This document shows, piece by piece, positions 33,178-42,670 of a stretch of DNA of 64,000 nucleotides. The DNA comes from Clusia tigrina (Eukaryota; Arthropoda; Insecta; Diptera; Clusiidae), in assembly GCA_920105625.2 (NCBI GenBank), contig CAKKTE020000090.1:1154501-1218500 (forward strand), written 5' to 3'. A program made the position numbers and the translations under genes. The notes beneath the pieces were generated by a model, which did not search any database, was not told where the DNA came from, and worked only from the letters and a program-made list of their open reading frames with translations. Each line of letters begins with the position of its first letter. Within the stretch, counting starts at the first letter, position 1.

Positions 33178-33500
33178 TCCATGCGTTTTGACTCCTTTAC
33201 TGCTTGCTTATACAACGGGCATATTCTGCATCCTGTCGAGTGCTCCGTATCCTTGCGGCCTTTGGTCTTGCAGAGTACACAGGTTGGGCTTTTGCTACAC
33301 TCGTTGGCGTTGTGGCCTTCGGCGCCGCATCTGTAGCACCGATTCCGCCAGTCCTCCTTGCTACTGCACTTTTTGGCAATATGGCCAAACTCCATGCACT
33401 TGTAGCAACGTGTGGGTACTACCTTTCCCCGCACCCGACAAGAGGTCCATCCGACTCTCAGTTTCCCGGCCAGTAGCGCTGGGGCTGCCAGAGGGGGCAT
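33174..33500 (-). pseudogene. R1-type ORF1 C-terminal fragment, element 1
   Basis: 108 codons with GKLRVGWTSCRVR followed by three knuckles: CYKCMEFGHIAKKC, CYRCGAEGHNANEC and CVLCKTKGRK...HSTGC. This is the Gag-like RNA-binding tail of R1-clade ORF1. It ends KESKRME, and the TGA stop overlaps the ORF2 ATG (ATGA at 33174-33177). The N-terminus was never copied (5' truncation). Confidence 0.8.
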
Positions 33501-33534
33501 GTTTTCATGTCTCTACGTCCCGGTAAGTGTGTGT

Positions 33535-33725
33535 CTCTGTGACTCAGTGGGAGAACGATTAAAAACCAGATGCTCTCACTGAGTCCCTAAGTCTCGGTGG
33601 CGTATGTGTCTCAGTGAGAAAACGATTAAAAAACCAAATGTTCTCACTGAGTCCCTATAGTCTCTGCATGTGTATGGCTTAGCGAGAAAACGATTAAAAA
33701 ACCAGATGTTCTCAGTAAGCTTACT
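33535..33725 (-). repeat. Three hairpin repeats in LTR copy 2
   Basis: Three tandem units of about 67 bp. Each has a left arm near CTCAGTGAGAA, a loop with AACGATTAAAAAACCA and a right arm TTCTCACTGAG. The middle unit pairs over about 12 bases. They lie downstream of the TATA box in the transcription sense, so they would be in the 5' leader of the RNA. Confidence 0.75.
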
Positions 33726-33812
33726 GTGTTCGTATTGTACTTTGTGTGGCGTAGAGCTGTTGCTAGTCAGGATGTTGGTGATCGACGAAGAGACCTACTG
33801 CTTGGGCTACAT

Positions 33813-33825
33813 GGTTTATATAGCC
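33813..33825 (-). promoter_or_regulatory. TATA box of family-B LTR copy 2
   Basis: Minus strand GGCTATATAAACC. It is bracketed by an inverted pair TTGGGCTA ... GTAGCCCAA. The same arrangement is present in copy 3. Confidence 0.6.
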
Positions 33826-34496
33826 CAACTGGTCACAGCGGCTGGTGCATGTTGTTATGGGCGGGCCACCGTTGTGTAACTTTACTTCCGTTGGCCGGCC
33901 TCGCTTTCTGTTCTTGTGGCCAGGCTTGTTGTTGTTGTGGCCAGCTTGTTGTTATTGTAACATTTTGCCTTTGGGCCACCTTAAACTCCTGTCGGGCAGC
34001 CACCTCACTCCAGCGGTTTCTGGTTTGCCTGCAGTATTGTTGGCTGTAAGGAGCGCTGTCCGAAATCCTGTAGTGTTGTTGTGGTTAAATATTATTATAT
34101 TCAATTCAACTTGAAGCCAGCATATTCTTTTCACTCCTCTTTATGCTTTGTACTTGTTGGCCATTGGCGTGGTGGTCGCTCTGTCGTTGTCCCTCTTGTG
34201 CTGTGCTCTCGTTGCTGCGTGTTGTTAGTGTAAAATTTACCGAGCGAGCGTACTCGGCAAATTCCACCGCTTGAGTTCGTGCACTCACCTTCTCTTGTCC
34301 TGCAGGTATTTGTTGTATTCTTCGTCGCTGTTTTTTTTCTTTCTTCGCAAGCGTAGCGCTGGTTGGCAAGATCGTTGGCTGTGGTGGTCGCTTTTATTGT
34401 AATTGCTATTATTCCAACTGGTCTAATATGCTGCTGCTGATCTGTGCTCCTGCCACTGCTGCGCTGATTGGTTACAATATTTGTAGTTTTTCGCTA

Positions 34497-35050
34497 AATT
34501 GTGTGTTGTAGTGTACCCAAAACACTACAATGCATTTCAACCTACACTGCCTAACGTTCAAGCGTACCGCACATGCAAACGCATGATAACAATGCAAACA
34601 TGGCACAAGCCAAAACGGTGGATCAAATGACGCTATGTATAGCGGGCATTTGGTGTGAAGGCCAGAAATGCATTGAACCCAAAAATATGCTGACCACACG
34701 CAATTGCAGACCAATGCATGTGTGCAGCATATGGGTTAATATTTAAAATATGTATTAGGATAAGTATTGAACAATAAGAATTATGTTTAGATGTACACAA
34801 TTAGATGTAATATTTTGCTATATAAGGAGCGCTGATTTCTTAAATAAAACAGTTCCGTTTTGGACAGAGACCTCAGCAAATCACATTGCTTTTTCTTCGC
34901 TCGGCGTTCACTCCTCCAAAATCTCAGGGATTCATTTCGGCAAACGAAAGTTTGCCACAACAATTGGCTGGGTTACCATACAGCCTTAATAATAAAATAT
35001 GGTAAATATATGTTGACACAAAAATTGGGTTGTTAGGATTTTTCTATTTA
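34497..35050 (-). other. LTR-like insert in family-B LTR copy 2
   Basis: About 550 bp absent from LTR copy 3. It starts GTGTGTTGTAGTGTACCC, whose GTAGTGT pairs with ACACTAC 14 bases on, and has TTGCTATATAAGGAGCGC then AATAAAACAG on the + strand, looking like the promoter and poly(A) region of a small LTR. No coding part. I could not define a TSD, and exact ends are uncertain. Confidence 0.4.
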
Positions 35051-35180
35051 TAATTCATATATGTAGATATCTGCTAAGGACGCAGCCAAAGATGATAATC
35101 GATCTGACTGGCGAAATGTCAATCCTACGACGACCACCACAGTGTGCGAAAATTTCCCTCAGAAGATTTTAGTCTTTACA

Positions 35181-35197
35181 CGCCCTCCCCACTTTGC
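35181..35197 (-). promoter_or_regulatory. Polypurine tract before family-B 3' LTR
   Basis: Minus strand GCAAAGTGGGGAGGGCG directly before TGTAAAG. A purine tract at this place primes plus-strand synthesis in LTR elements. It shows that the LTR and the protease frame belong to one element. Confidence 0.7.
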
Positions 35198-36428
35198 GGG
35201 CGAAAATAGACGGTGGTTTTATCTCGCACGCGCACAACTCGATATAGTAGTAAGTCAAACCGGACGCGGCCGTATCTCCTTGGTGTGTGGTTCTTTATTG
35301 CTTGTATCAGTCTTAGTGGTAGCTGGGCCGCTTTTGGTCCATCTAGCTCTGCGTTGATCTGCGTCCATTGTATTTCTGGTGTGTCGGTTGTGTTAATTGC
35401 TGACTTCTGTGTGTTCGGGGTTTCTTTTTGCCGCTTCCAATCTCCTTCATGTGAGCTGTGGTAGTCTGATGAATTTCGCCTTTTGGTAGCGGGCTTCGTC
35501 GGACGCCGTGAGTCTACAGGTTTGTGTAGAGTTAGTTGCCTAATGATGTGGACCATCTCCCGCCTTTCCTGCTTGATAACCTCGTCCGTGTACCACTGAC
35601 CCAGATCGGCCGTTTCCCATGCTTCGCAGCCTATCGGTTGCGTGAAGAAATTCTCTGCATTTTGCAAGCAAAAGACACCGCAGTCTGTGTGATTGTGCTG
35701 TTTGGTGTCTTTGGTGAATACACTGGTACATTGTTAGCGTCAAATACGGCGGTTAGTGTGCCTCCCATTCAGGCGCGAAACTGCTCCTGCAAGTATTGCC
35801 GGATAGCTGTGGCTTCGTATAGTTAGGACCGCTTCGCTATGGAGTCGAAGACCAAGATAGTAGTGCCACGACGCCCTGACGCGGCTGCACCCGGAAAACA
35901 CACTATTAGTAGATACCAATGGTGGTTTCGGTTGATAGGAACCAGGATGAAATCTTTTTGGAAAATATCATCGCCTTTAGTCCATCTTCTGACCCGCTGG
36001 TGTTGCTTCGTGGGAGTTTCGGAGAGTCTCGTTAGATTGTGAGAAAAAGTGGCTACTAAAGACGTGTATCCTCCATGTTGTCTCCTCGGGATTAGATTGA
36101 TCTGAAGCCACTTCAGATAAAAATCTATAAGTATGTCGTTCAGCAGTTTTCCTTCCTGGAGGCGTGCGACGCCACTTTTCTGGATGGTGATTCCTCCTAT
36201 ACCGGGTGGAAACGTTAATAGTACTTCCGCTTGTTGTTCTTCGCCCTCCTCGTCTCCTGAACTGACTTGTAGAGTAACTAAGTTTCCTACACTAGTCAGT
36301 GGGGCTTCGACACTGATTCGATTAACTGTTGCTTTCTGTAGAAATGCCATTCTGGGTTTTCCCTTCGGTTCGCTGTTGCTACTTGGGCTTTGGTAATACT
36401 CACTGATCTCATCATCATAATTGGCGTA

Positions 36429-36438
36429 CAACCATTTC
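36429..36438 (+). repeat. Target-site duplication CAACCATTTC, 3' side of the RTE
   Basis: Found again at 39124-39133 (and once more at 39133-39142) at the other end of the RTE. Confidence 0.65.
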
Positions 36439-39123
36439 TGGTCATTGCCGCGTTATCAGCCTTCGCCAGTCGTCTCTGCTTCGCGCACGCTGGCGCCAAT
36501 TGGAAACACCAAGTGCAGCCAGGTCCTCCTGAACCTGGTCCTTCCAACGTAGTGGTGGTGTCCCCCTCCTGCGTCCGCCACCCGGCGGCATCGATTCAAA
36601 TACTTTTTTCGCCGGAGCACTTTCATCCATTCGCACAACATGTCCCAGCCAGCGCAGCCAGCGCAGCCGCTGTGTTTTAATGCGCTGAACTATATCAATG
36701 TCGGCGTACAGCTCATACAGCTCGTTGTTCCATCTGATTCGATACTCTCCGCAGACGCATATAGGACCATAGATCCTTCGAAGAATTTTTCTCTCGAACG
36801 CCCCCAAAGCTCGCTCATCGTTGTTTGTCATCGTCCAGGTTTCGGCACCATAAAGCAGGACGGGAAGGATGAGGGCTTTGTAGAGCGTAATTTTTGTTCG
36901 TCGAGAGAGGGCTCTGCTTCTCAATTGCCTACTGAGCCCAAAGTAACACCTGTTGGCAAGAGTGATTCTTCGCTTGATCTCCTTGCTGACATCATTCGTG
37001 GTGTTGATGCTGGTTCCCAGATAAACGAAATCCTTCACAACTTCAAAGTTGTAGTCGCCAACAGTGACGTGGTGTCCAAGACGCTGAGACTCTTTGTGTG
37101 TTGACACCAAGTACTTCGTTTTGTCCTCGTTCACCGCTAAACCCACTCGCCTCGCTTCTCTCTCCAAGCCGGAAAATGCAGCACTCACGGCGCGGCTGTT
37201 ATGGCCAATGATGTCAATATCATCAGCGTGCGCCAGTAACATGACACTCTTGTGGAAGATAGTGCCTGTGCGATTTAGATCTGCTGCGCGTACGATTTTT
37301 TCCAACATTAGATTGAAGAAAACACACGATAAGGAGTCACCTTGTCTGAATCCTCGCTCAGTAACAAACGGCTCGGACAAGTCATTACCGATTTTAACTG
37401 AGCCAGTGGTGGTGCTTTTGCACAGCCGAATTAGCTTAGCAGGGACGCCAAATTCAGACATAGCGGCGTATAGTTGACTGCTTACTGTGCTGTCGAATGC
37501 GGCTTTGAAATCGACGAAAAGGTGGTGTATGTCAATCTGCTTCTCTAGGGTTTTCTCCAGGATTTGGCGTAGTGTGAACATTTGGTCAATGGTGCCTTTA
37601 CCAGGTCTGAAGCCACACTGATAAGGCCCAATCAGTTAATTGGCGATGGGCTTCAGCCTTTCACAGAGTACGCTCGACAGGAACTTATATGCGATGTTCA
37701 GAAGGCTGATCCCGCGGTAGTTGGCACAGATTGCCGGATCACCCTTCTTGTGGATTGGGCAGAGCACACTTAAGTTCCAGTTGCTGGGCATGCATTCCTC
37801 CGACCATATTTTGCAGATGAGCTGGTGCATGCGTTTCGTGAGCTCATCGCCGCCAGCCTTGAATAGCTCCACTGGTATACCATCAGCTCTGGCGGCTTTG
37901 TTGTTTTTGAGCCGCCTAATAACTAGCAAGACCTCGTCATAGTCGGGGGGCGCTACTTCATGTTCGTCGTCAGCAACTGTGGGGTCGGGTTCATCTTCAT
38001 TGCTATCATTAGCGCTGTCGCCATTCAGCAGCTTCGAAAAGTGTTCCCTTCATAACGTGAGTGCGCTCTGGACATCCGTCACTAAATTCCCGTTTTCGTC
38101 TTTGCAGGAATTGGAATTGGTTCTCGTTTTAAAACCTTCCGTTTGGCGCCTCACACGTTCGTAGAATTTTCAAACAATATTCCTTCTCGTTTCTTGCGCC
38201 TAAAAAGACTCATCTCTTCCCTTCTCTTCTCTCGATATGCGGCGTTGCGACACTCTTCGTCATACCAGCTGTTTTTCTTCGGGCGGTGATAGCCAATCAC
38301 CTCTTCAGCGGCCGTGCGCATGGAGTGGGATATAAGCGACCACTGCGCGCAAATATCGAGATCAGGGGGAGAATCCATCAGCATATTCGAGAGCCGAGAA
38401 GCAAATGCGGTAGCTGTCTGTAGCGATTGTAGCTTTCCGACGTCAAGCTTCCTCTGCGAATTAGAGCGAACGTTTTTTGCCGCACTGAGGCGAGTGCGAA
38501 CCTTAGCTACAACAAGGTAGTGGTCCGAGTCAATGTTCGCATCTCGAATTGTACGTACGTCTAACACGCTGGATGCATGCCTGCCGTCGATCACCACGTG
38601 ATCAATTTGGTTCCTGGTTTTATGATCAGGGGATAGCCAGGTGGCTTTATGAATATCGGGATGCTGGAATCTAGTACTACTAACTACCATGTTCCGCGCT
38701 GCGGCGAAGTCGATCAGCCTCAAACCGTTTTCTGATGACTGCTCGTGGAGGCTGAACCACCTTGGAGTCGAAGTCACCTAGCACAATTTTTACATCGTGG
38801 CTGGGGCATCGATCGAAGGTTTTTTCTAGTTGATCGTAGAAGGCATCCTTGGTATTTTCGTCTTTCTCATCCGTCGGAGCATGTGCGCAGATTAGGCTGA
38901 TGTTAAAGTATTTTGCCTTAATGCGGAGTGTGTGCTGTCGTCGACTGGGGTAAATCCCAGGACTTCATCTCGCAGTCGTTTGCTTACCACAAAACCTACA
39001 CCGAGTCTGCGCTTCGTCGCATGGCAGCTGTAGTAGATGTCACATGTAGCTTTTTTTGAGCGTCCATGTCCCGTCCATCGCATTTCCTGGAGTGCGGTGA
39101 CGTCAGCTTTATATTTTTCAAGC
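36439..39123 (-). mobile_element. RTE-clade non-LTR element, 5' truncated
   Basis: About 2.7 kb on the minus strand between copies of CAACCATTTC. It starts inside the endonuclease (EKYKADVTALQEMRW) and ends with the reverse transcriptase C-terminus. The 3' untranslated part is almost absent, as usual for RTE. It separates the Gypsy RT fragment (39134-39845) from the Ulp1 frame (35176-36438). Confidence 0.8.
36442..39110 (-). pseudogene. RTE endonuclease-reverse transcriptase
   Basis: Endonuclease: ALQEMRWTGHG (39085), CHATKRRLGVGFVVSKRLR, then after a break GLRLIDFAAARNMVV, IHKATWLSPD, RNQIDHVVIDGRH and DIDSDHYLVVAKVR (38550). Linker: KKNSWYDEECRNAAY (38270). RT: RLKNNKAARADGIPVELFK (37915), FVDFKAAFDS (37515), ERGFRQGDSLSCVFFN, LLAHADDIDIIG (catalytic DD near 37230), FVYLGTSIN, and the C-terminal LYGAETWTM, FERKILRRIYGP, RWLGHVVRMDES and LGVSNWRQRARSRDDWRRL. 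Breaks near 39,000-38,780, 38,150 and 37,640. The palm-to-end frame (37581-36442) is open for 379 codons. Confidence 0.85.
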
Positions 39124-39133
39124 CAACCATTTC

Positions 39134-39845
39134 AACCATTTCCAACCATTCGCCTAAAAATTTAAGCAAGGTTCTTATCGTGCTCCTCCAGTGTTTTCCC
39201 CGTGACGATTATGTCATCCAAGTAAGCGAAGGCGTGGGGCTCCATGTCAGGGCCGATTACCTGATCTAGCGCTCGCTGGAAGGTTGCTGGTGCAGAGTGT
39301 AGTCCGAAGGGCATAACTTTCCATTGATAGAGGCCTCTTCCTTGTACTGTGAACGCCGTGAATTATTTTCTTCCTTCATCCATGGGTATTTGCCAGTACC
39401 CATTTTTCAGGTCCAGGCTGCTGATGTATCTGGCTTCTCGTAAGCGATCTAGGATGTGATGTATGCGTGGTAGCGGGTATGCATCGGGAATAGATTTCGC
39501 ATTAAGTTGCCGGTAGTCGATGCACAACCTCCACCTTCCATCCTTCTTCCGTACGAGCACATTTGGCGCACTCTGAGGGCTGTGGGACGGCTCTATGCAG
39601 CCTTTTGCCAACAGATCATTTATTTCCGCGTTTATTACCTCTTGCTGCGCCGGATTTCTGGGATAGTACCTCTGTTTAATCGGTCTATCGTCGCGCATCA
39701 CGATTTTGTGACTGGTGATGTGAGATGCGTCTGGTTCTTCATTGAACTTGCTCAGCTCGGTAGTCAGAAATTCTTCGATCCTTCTCCGTGAGGGGCTCCA
39801 CCCGGATCGTCGTACACAATGTAGAATCTCGGGTTTGTACGGCGC
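39134..39845 (-). pseudogene. Gypsy-type reverse transcriptase fragment
   Basis: Minus strand: RRISDYRAEQ then KIVMRDDRPIKQRYYPRN (39715), VLVRKKDGRWRLCIDYRQLN, DAYPLPRIHHILDRL, ARYISSLDLKNGYWQIPM (first catalytic Asp), a stop, FTAFTVQGRGLYQWKVMPFGL, PATFQRALDQ, then FAYLDDIIVTG (catalytic DD near 39220) and EEHDKNLA at 39170, where it ends. RNase H and integrase are absent before the next recognisable sequence. It lies downstream, in the element sense, of the protease piece at 42082-42286, on the other side of Transib-2. Confidence 0.85.
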
Positions 39846-39850
39846 CGGTG
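39846..39850 (+). repeat. Target-site duplication CGGTG, left of Transib-2
   Basis: CGGTG before 39851 and again at 42077-42081; GC-rich 5-bp TSD as for Transib-1. Confidence 0.8.
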
Positions 39851-42076
39851 CACAGAGGGCGAAATGGTCGATCTAGCGTCGTTTAATTCAATTTTCAATG
39901 TGTTTAATTACACCAAAATCTATCGATTACTAATATCCCACTGAACTTATGTATCGATTCTATTTTGATTGACATGATCTAGTTGACCAGCTGTGAGTTG
40001 TCAAACACAACATATGTTTCAGCCGGTGCATCACTAAGGTTTAACGTGTTTTCTTTTCATTGACAAATTTTCTCTAAAGTTGCATTTGTCTCAATTAAGT
40101 GAAAGAAAAGTGGGTTTATTTATAGTTAGAGGTATGTATTAAATAAAAAAATTTTTGTTTGTGACATGTGCTTAAGTGTTGTAGAAAAAAATATACTTAA
40201 AGTTGACTATACCACTTACTGCTTGAAAAAGCCAAAATAAGACTTTCGTGGACCGGAACTTCTGATATTCGTGGGTATTCTCGCTAGAATATTTATTTTA
40301 AATTACTATGTTGTCTTGTGATTGTAAACTATTCAAATCATCTGCACTCACCCGCAACTTTACATGATATTGCTTTTTTAGGAACAATGTCGGTGCTCAG
40401 ACGAGAAGTTTATTTGCTATGGCGCAAGGAGCCCGTGCCTACTAAAAAATGTTCTGCCGTTGAAAGTCATATATTTAATAATATAATTAATATCAACATG
40501 TATGATGCTAACGAAATCATTCTAATAAGGAAAAAAATTTGAAATTTTGTAGCAAAATTGACTGAGAAATGGAAATTCAACCACAGAAGCAGCCACAAAT
40601 TTGAAGAAAACAACAATGAGTGGTTAGACGAACAACTTTTATTAGTTAATCCACTGACTAAACGTGGAAGACCCGATAAGATGTTCGACGAATGTTCCAA
40701 AATTATGCCAACAAGCATTGGTAATTTAAATATACACCATCAATTTCATTTAACGATGATAGATGGGAAAGCTTTTAGTGCTCTGGCAGAATCATCTTCC
40801 CAAGTGTGTGGAATTTGCAAAGCCTCCCCCAAGTTAATGAATGACATTGATGCTGTTAGATCATTAAAAACCAAAGCTCATTTATACGAATTTGGACTAT
40901 CAACACTTCACGCATGGATTCGGTGCTTTGAATGTATCCTACATATATCTTATAGGCTACGTATTAAAAAATGGCAAGTTCGCGATGCCGATAAAGATGC
41001 TGTAAAAGAAAGGAAATTGTATATTCAAGAAGGTTTAAAAAGAAAAATGTCTTTGCTTGCTGATATCCCACTGGCTGGTTGCGGCAACACCAATAACGGC
41101 AATACAGCCAGGCGATTTTTCAGAGACCCAAAATTAGCATCCGAAATAACCGGAGTGAATGAAGAGCTAATTTACAGATTCAGTGTCATTTTACGCTCGA
41201 TTGCTTGTGGGCACCAAATCGATATTGAATCTTTTAGGCAATATGCTTTACAGACCGCAGAACTTTTTATCACACAGTATCCTTGGTTTTATATGCCGTG
41301 TTCCATACATAAAATTTTAATACATGGAGCCGATATAATTAAAGTATCACCACTTCCAATAGGAAAAATTTCGGAAGAAGCGTTAGAAGCCCGGAACAAA
41401 GATTACCATAATTTCCGTGAGCACCATACGCGAAAGACATCCCGATTAAATACCATGGAGGACTTAATGCATGCGATTTTGTGTTCATCAGATCCCTTGA
41501 TTTCAAATTTACGCAAACCACAAGGCAACTCAAAAAAGAAGGATGTCGATAATGATATTTTACAACTTTTGTCAAAACATTGTGTACCTTGCACCTTAGA
41601 TTCATGTAGTAGTTCCGAATCGGAATAAAAAACTGTTATTACTATTGTTATTAGTATTGTAATTTTTTTTTTGCATTATAATTAAATTTTTGTTATGAAC
41701 ACAACTGAAATATGTATATGAAGACTGAATAAAGCCAAGAATACTTATTTCAACAGAAAAAAATTTAAAAAGTAAATAAATAAATAAATTTTTAAAACAT
41801 AAACTGTTTTTAGTATTAAAGTTTAATATATTTTTAGCTCAAAAAAATTAACTTTATCATGTTTTCTTGAATGAAATAAGCAATGTCTAAAATATGAAAA
41901 AAAGTTGCAACTTTAAAAAAAAAAAAATATAAGTATATTTTCAAAAACTTTTTTTTTGGTTCGACATTGTAACTTTATCTTTTTTCAACTAAAAAAAAAT
42001 ATTACACGAACAAAAAAAAATTGTCCCTAAGCGCTATTAATTAAACGCCGCTAGATGAGCCTTTTCGCCCACTGTG
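39851..42076 (+). mobile_element. Transib-2 DNA transposon
   Basis: 2226 bp. Left end CACAGAGGGCGAAATGG, right end read inward CACAGTGGGCGAAAAGG; the inverted repeat continues with ATCTAGCGnCGTTTAATT to about 38 bp. CGGTG on both sides. It is inserted in a Gypsy pol between protease and reverse transcriptase. Its end sequence differs from Transib-1 after CACAGTGGG, so the two are separate families. Confidence 0.85.
40387..41628 (+). pseudogene. Transib transposase (RAG1 core-like), Transib-2
   Basis: A first frame at 40387-40542 (MSVLRREVYLLW) ends in a stop. The main frame 40558-41628 has 356 codons. NPLTKRGRPDKMFDECS (residues 31-47) is the usual Transib N-terminal signature, then HLTMIDGKAF, Cys84-x2-Cys87, FGLSTLHAWIRCFECILHISYR, CGNTNNGNTARRFF, HKILIHG with His251-x4-His256, and PIGKISEEALEARNKDY with Glu277. 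Cys-x2-Cys plus His-x4-His equals the zinc site of RAG1 (C727/C730, H937/H942), and Glu277 matches RAG1 E962. The central block with GFDxSSG, kept in Transib-1, is deleted between residues 47 and 50. So it keeps the Glu but lacks the first Asp. Confidence 0.8.
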
Positions 42077-42081
42077 CGGTG
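42077..42081 (+). repeat. Target-site duplication CGGTG, right of Transib-2
   Basis: Copy of 39846-39850. Gypsy pol resumes after it. Confidence 0.8.
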
Positions 42082-42286
42082 TGGGGTCCTAATATGAATT
42101 CTTGATCCCCGCATGTTATTGTTGTGCCTTGTTTCATCATGAAGTCGAGACCCAAGAGTAGGTCGTCTGTGGAATCGGGCATCATTAGGAGGTCCAGCTC
42201 GCAGTTTTGTTTTCCTAGCTGTATGGTCACTGGGAGTGCTTCTGTGATTTCTCGCGAGCGTCCGTCTGCTGGAACTTTTGTTGTCT
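42082..42286 (-). pseudogene. Gypsy-type aspartic protease, C-terminal half
   Basis: Minus strand TKVPADGRSREITEALP, VTIQLGKQNCELDLLMMPDS, then TDDLLLGLDFMMKQGTTI (typical LLGxDF strand of retroviral-type proteases) and GDQEFILGPHT up to the Transib-2 site. The frame continues on the far side as APVQTRDSTLCTTIRVEPL. The N-terminal half with the active-site DSG is replaced at 42287 by duplicated block A'. It would process the element polyprotein. Confidence 0.7.
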
Positions 42287-42670
42287 GGGTTTGGAACTTT
42301 TGTTTTCGGTAACAGTCAGAATAAGGGCATTAATGTTATTAGCTCGTAAGTTTCACAATTAGTTCGTAATATACATTTCATCGAAACGGAGTTGTTGTTT
42401 AATTTAGTTTCTTCCATTCCTACCAACAGTTACTTCGTGCCATTCGATTTATTTTTGAGTGTTTTTTTTAAAGCTATTATACACGAACATATCATAGATA
42501 TTGGGTTGTAAATAAAAAATAGTATATAGAACATTTCTAGCAAAGTCTATGTTGGTTTATATACTACATTGAAATTCTATCAATAAATCTTTTTGGCTTT
42601 TTTTTATGTATCTTCATATTAGTGTTTTGTAAGGAACCTTCCTGCCTACGCTTGTGCTGAGGTGACGCTC
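42287..42670 (+). repeat. Duplicated block A' (other copy 29805-30188)
   Basis: Carries the right tip of the MITE-like element, the end of the Copia 3' LTR and the same right-hand flank, joined directly to Gypsy protease sequence. GGAACTTTTGTT occurs on both sides of the joint (42271 and 42292), which may have guided the event. Confidence 0.85.

Larger units (their letters stand above)
30240..33500 (-). mobile_element. R1-clade (Waldo/RT1-like) element 1, 5' truncated
   Basis: Minus-strand non-LTR element with the C-terminal part of ORF1 and a long ORF2. The 3' tail near 30205-30245 is AT-rich (AATAAATAAA). The 5' end at 33500 lies in ORF1, directly against a family-B LTR that is also found intact at 42959-44516; its missing end shows that R1-1 inserted there and some LTR sequence was lost. 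No clear TSD. R1 elements usually target rDNA; here the target is another element. Confidence 0.75.
33501..35180 (-). repeat. Family-B LTR (copy 2), 3' LTR of the Ulp1-bearing element, truncated
   Basis: Minus strand, starting TGTAAAGACTAAAATCTTC at 35180 and matching copy 3 (42959-44516) almost base for base between 33501 and 34495. It has the TATA box (33813-33825) and three hairpin repeats (33535-33725). Compared with copy 3 it lacks the last 200 bp (removed by R1-1) and has foreign sequence at 34497-35050. Upstream of it is a purine-rich tract (35181-35196), so it is a 3' LTR rather than a solo one. Confidence 0.8.
35176..36438 (-). pseudogene. Ulp1/SENP-type (C48) cysteine protease carried by an LTR retrotransposon
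   Basis: Minus strand. From 36438 an acidic lead, then LLTFPPGIGGITI, LLNDILIDFYLKWLQ, RVRRWTKGDDIFQKDF and ILVPINRNHHWYLLI (His171 counted from 36431), ILVFDSIAKRS (Asp196). After a stop the frame runs LYEATAIRQYLQEQF, another stop, then shifts to QHNHTDCGVF with the catalytic Cys codon at 35680-35682 and the oxyanion Gln six residues before it. The tail AENFFTQPI...ERREMVHIIRQL is also typical of SENP6/7-like proteases. These enzymes cut SUMO from proteins. A Lys/Arg-rich tail ends SGEGV, and its TAA stop is formed by the first bases of the LTR. Two stops and a shift make it a relic. Residues needed for catalysis are all present. Confidence 0.75.

Noticed and set aside
33726..34049. 107-codon + strand ORF (and its copy at 43384), Cys/Leu-rich
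   Set aside because: It lies antisense in the family-B LTR; both copies exist only because the LTR is repeated. No domain.
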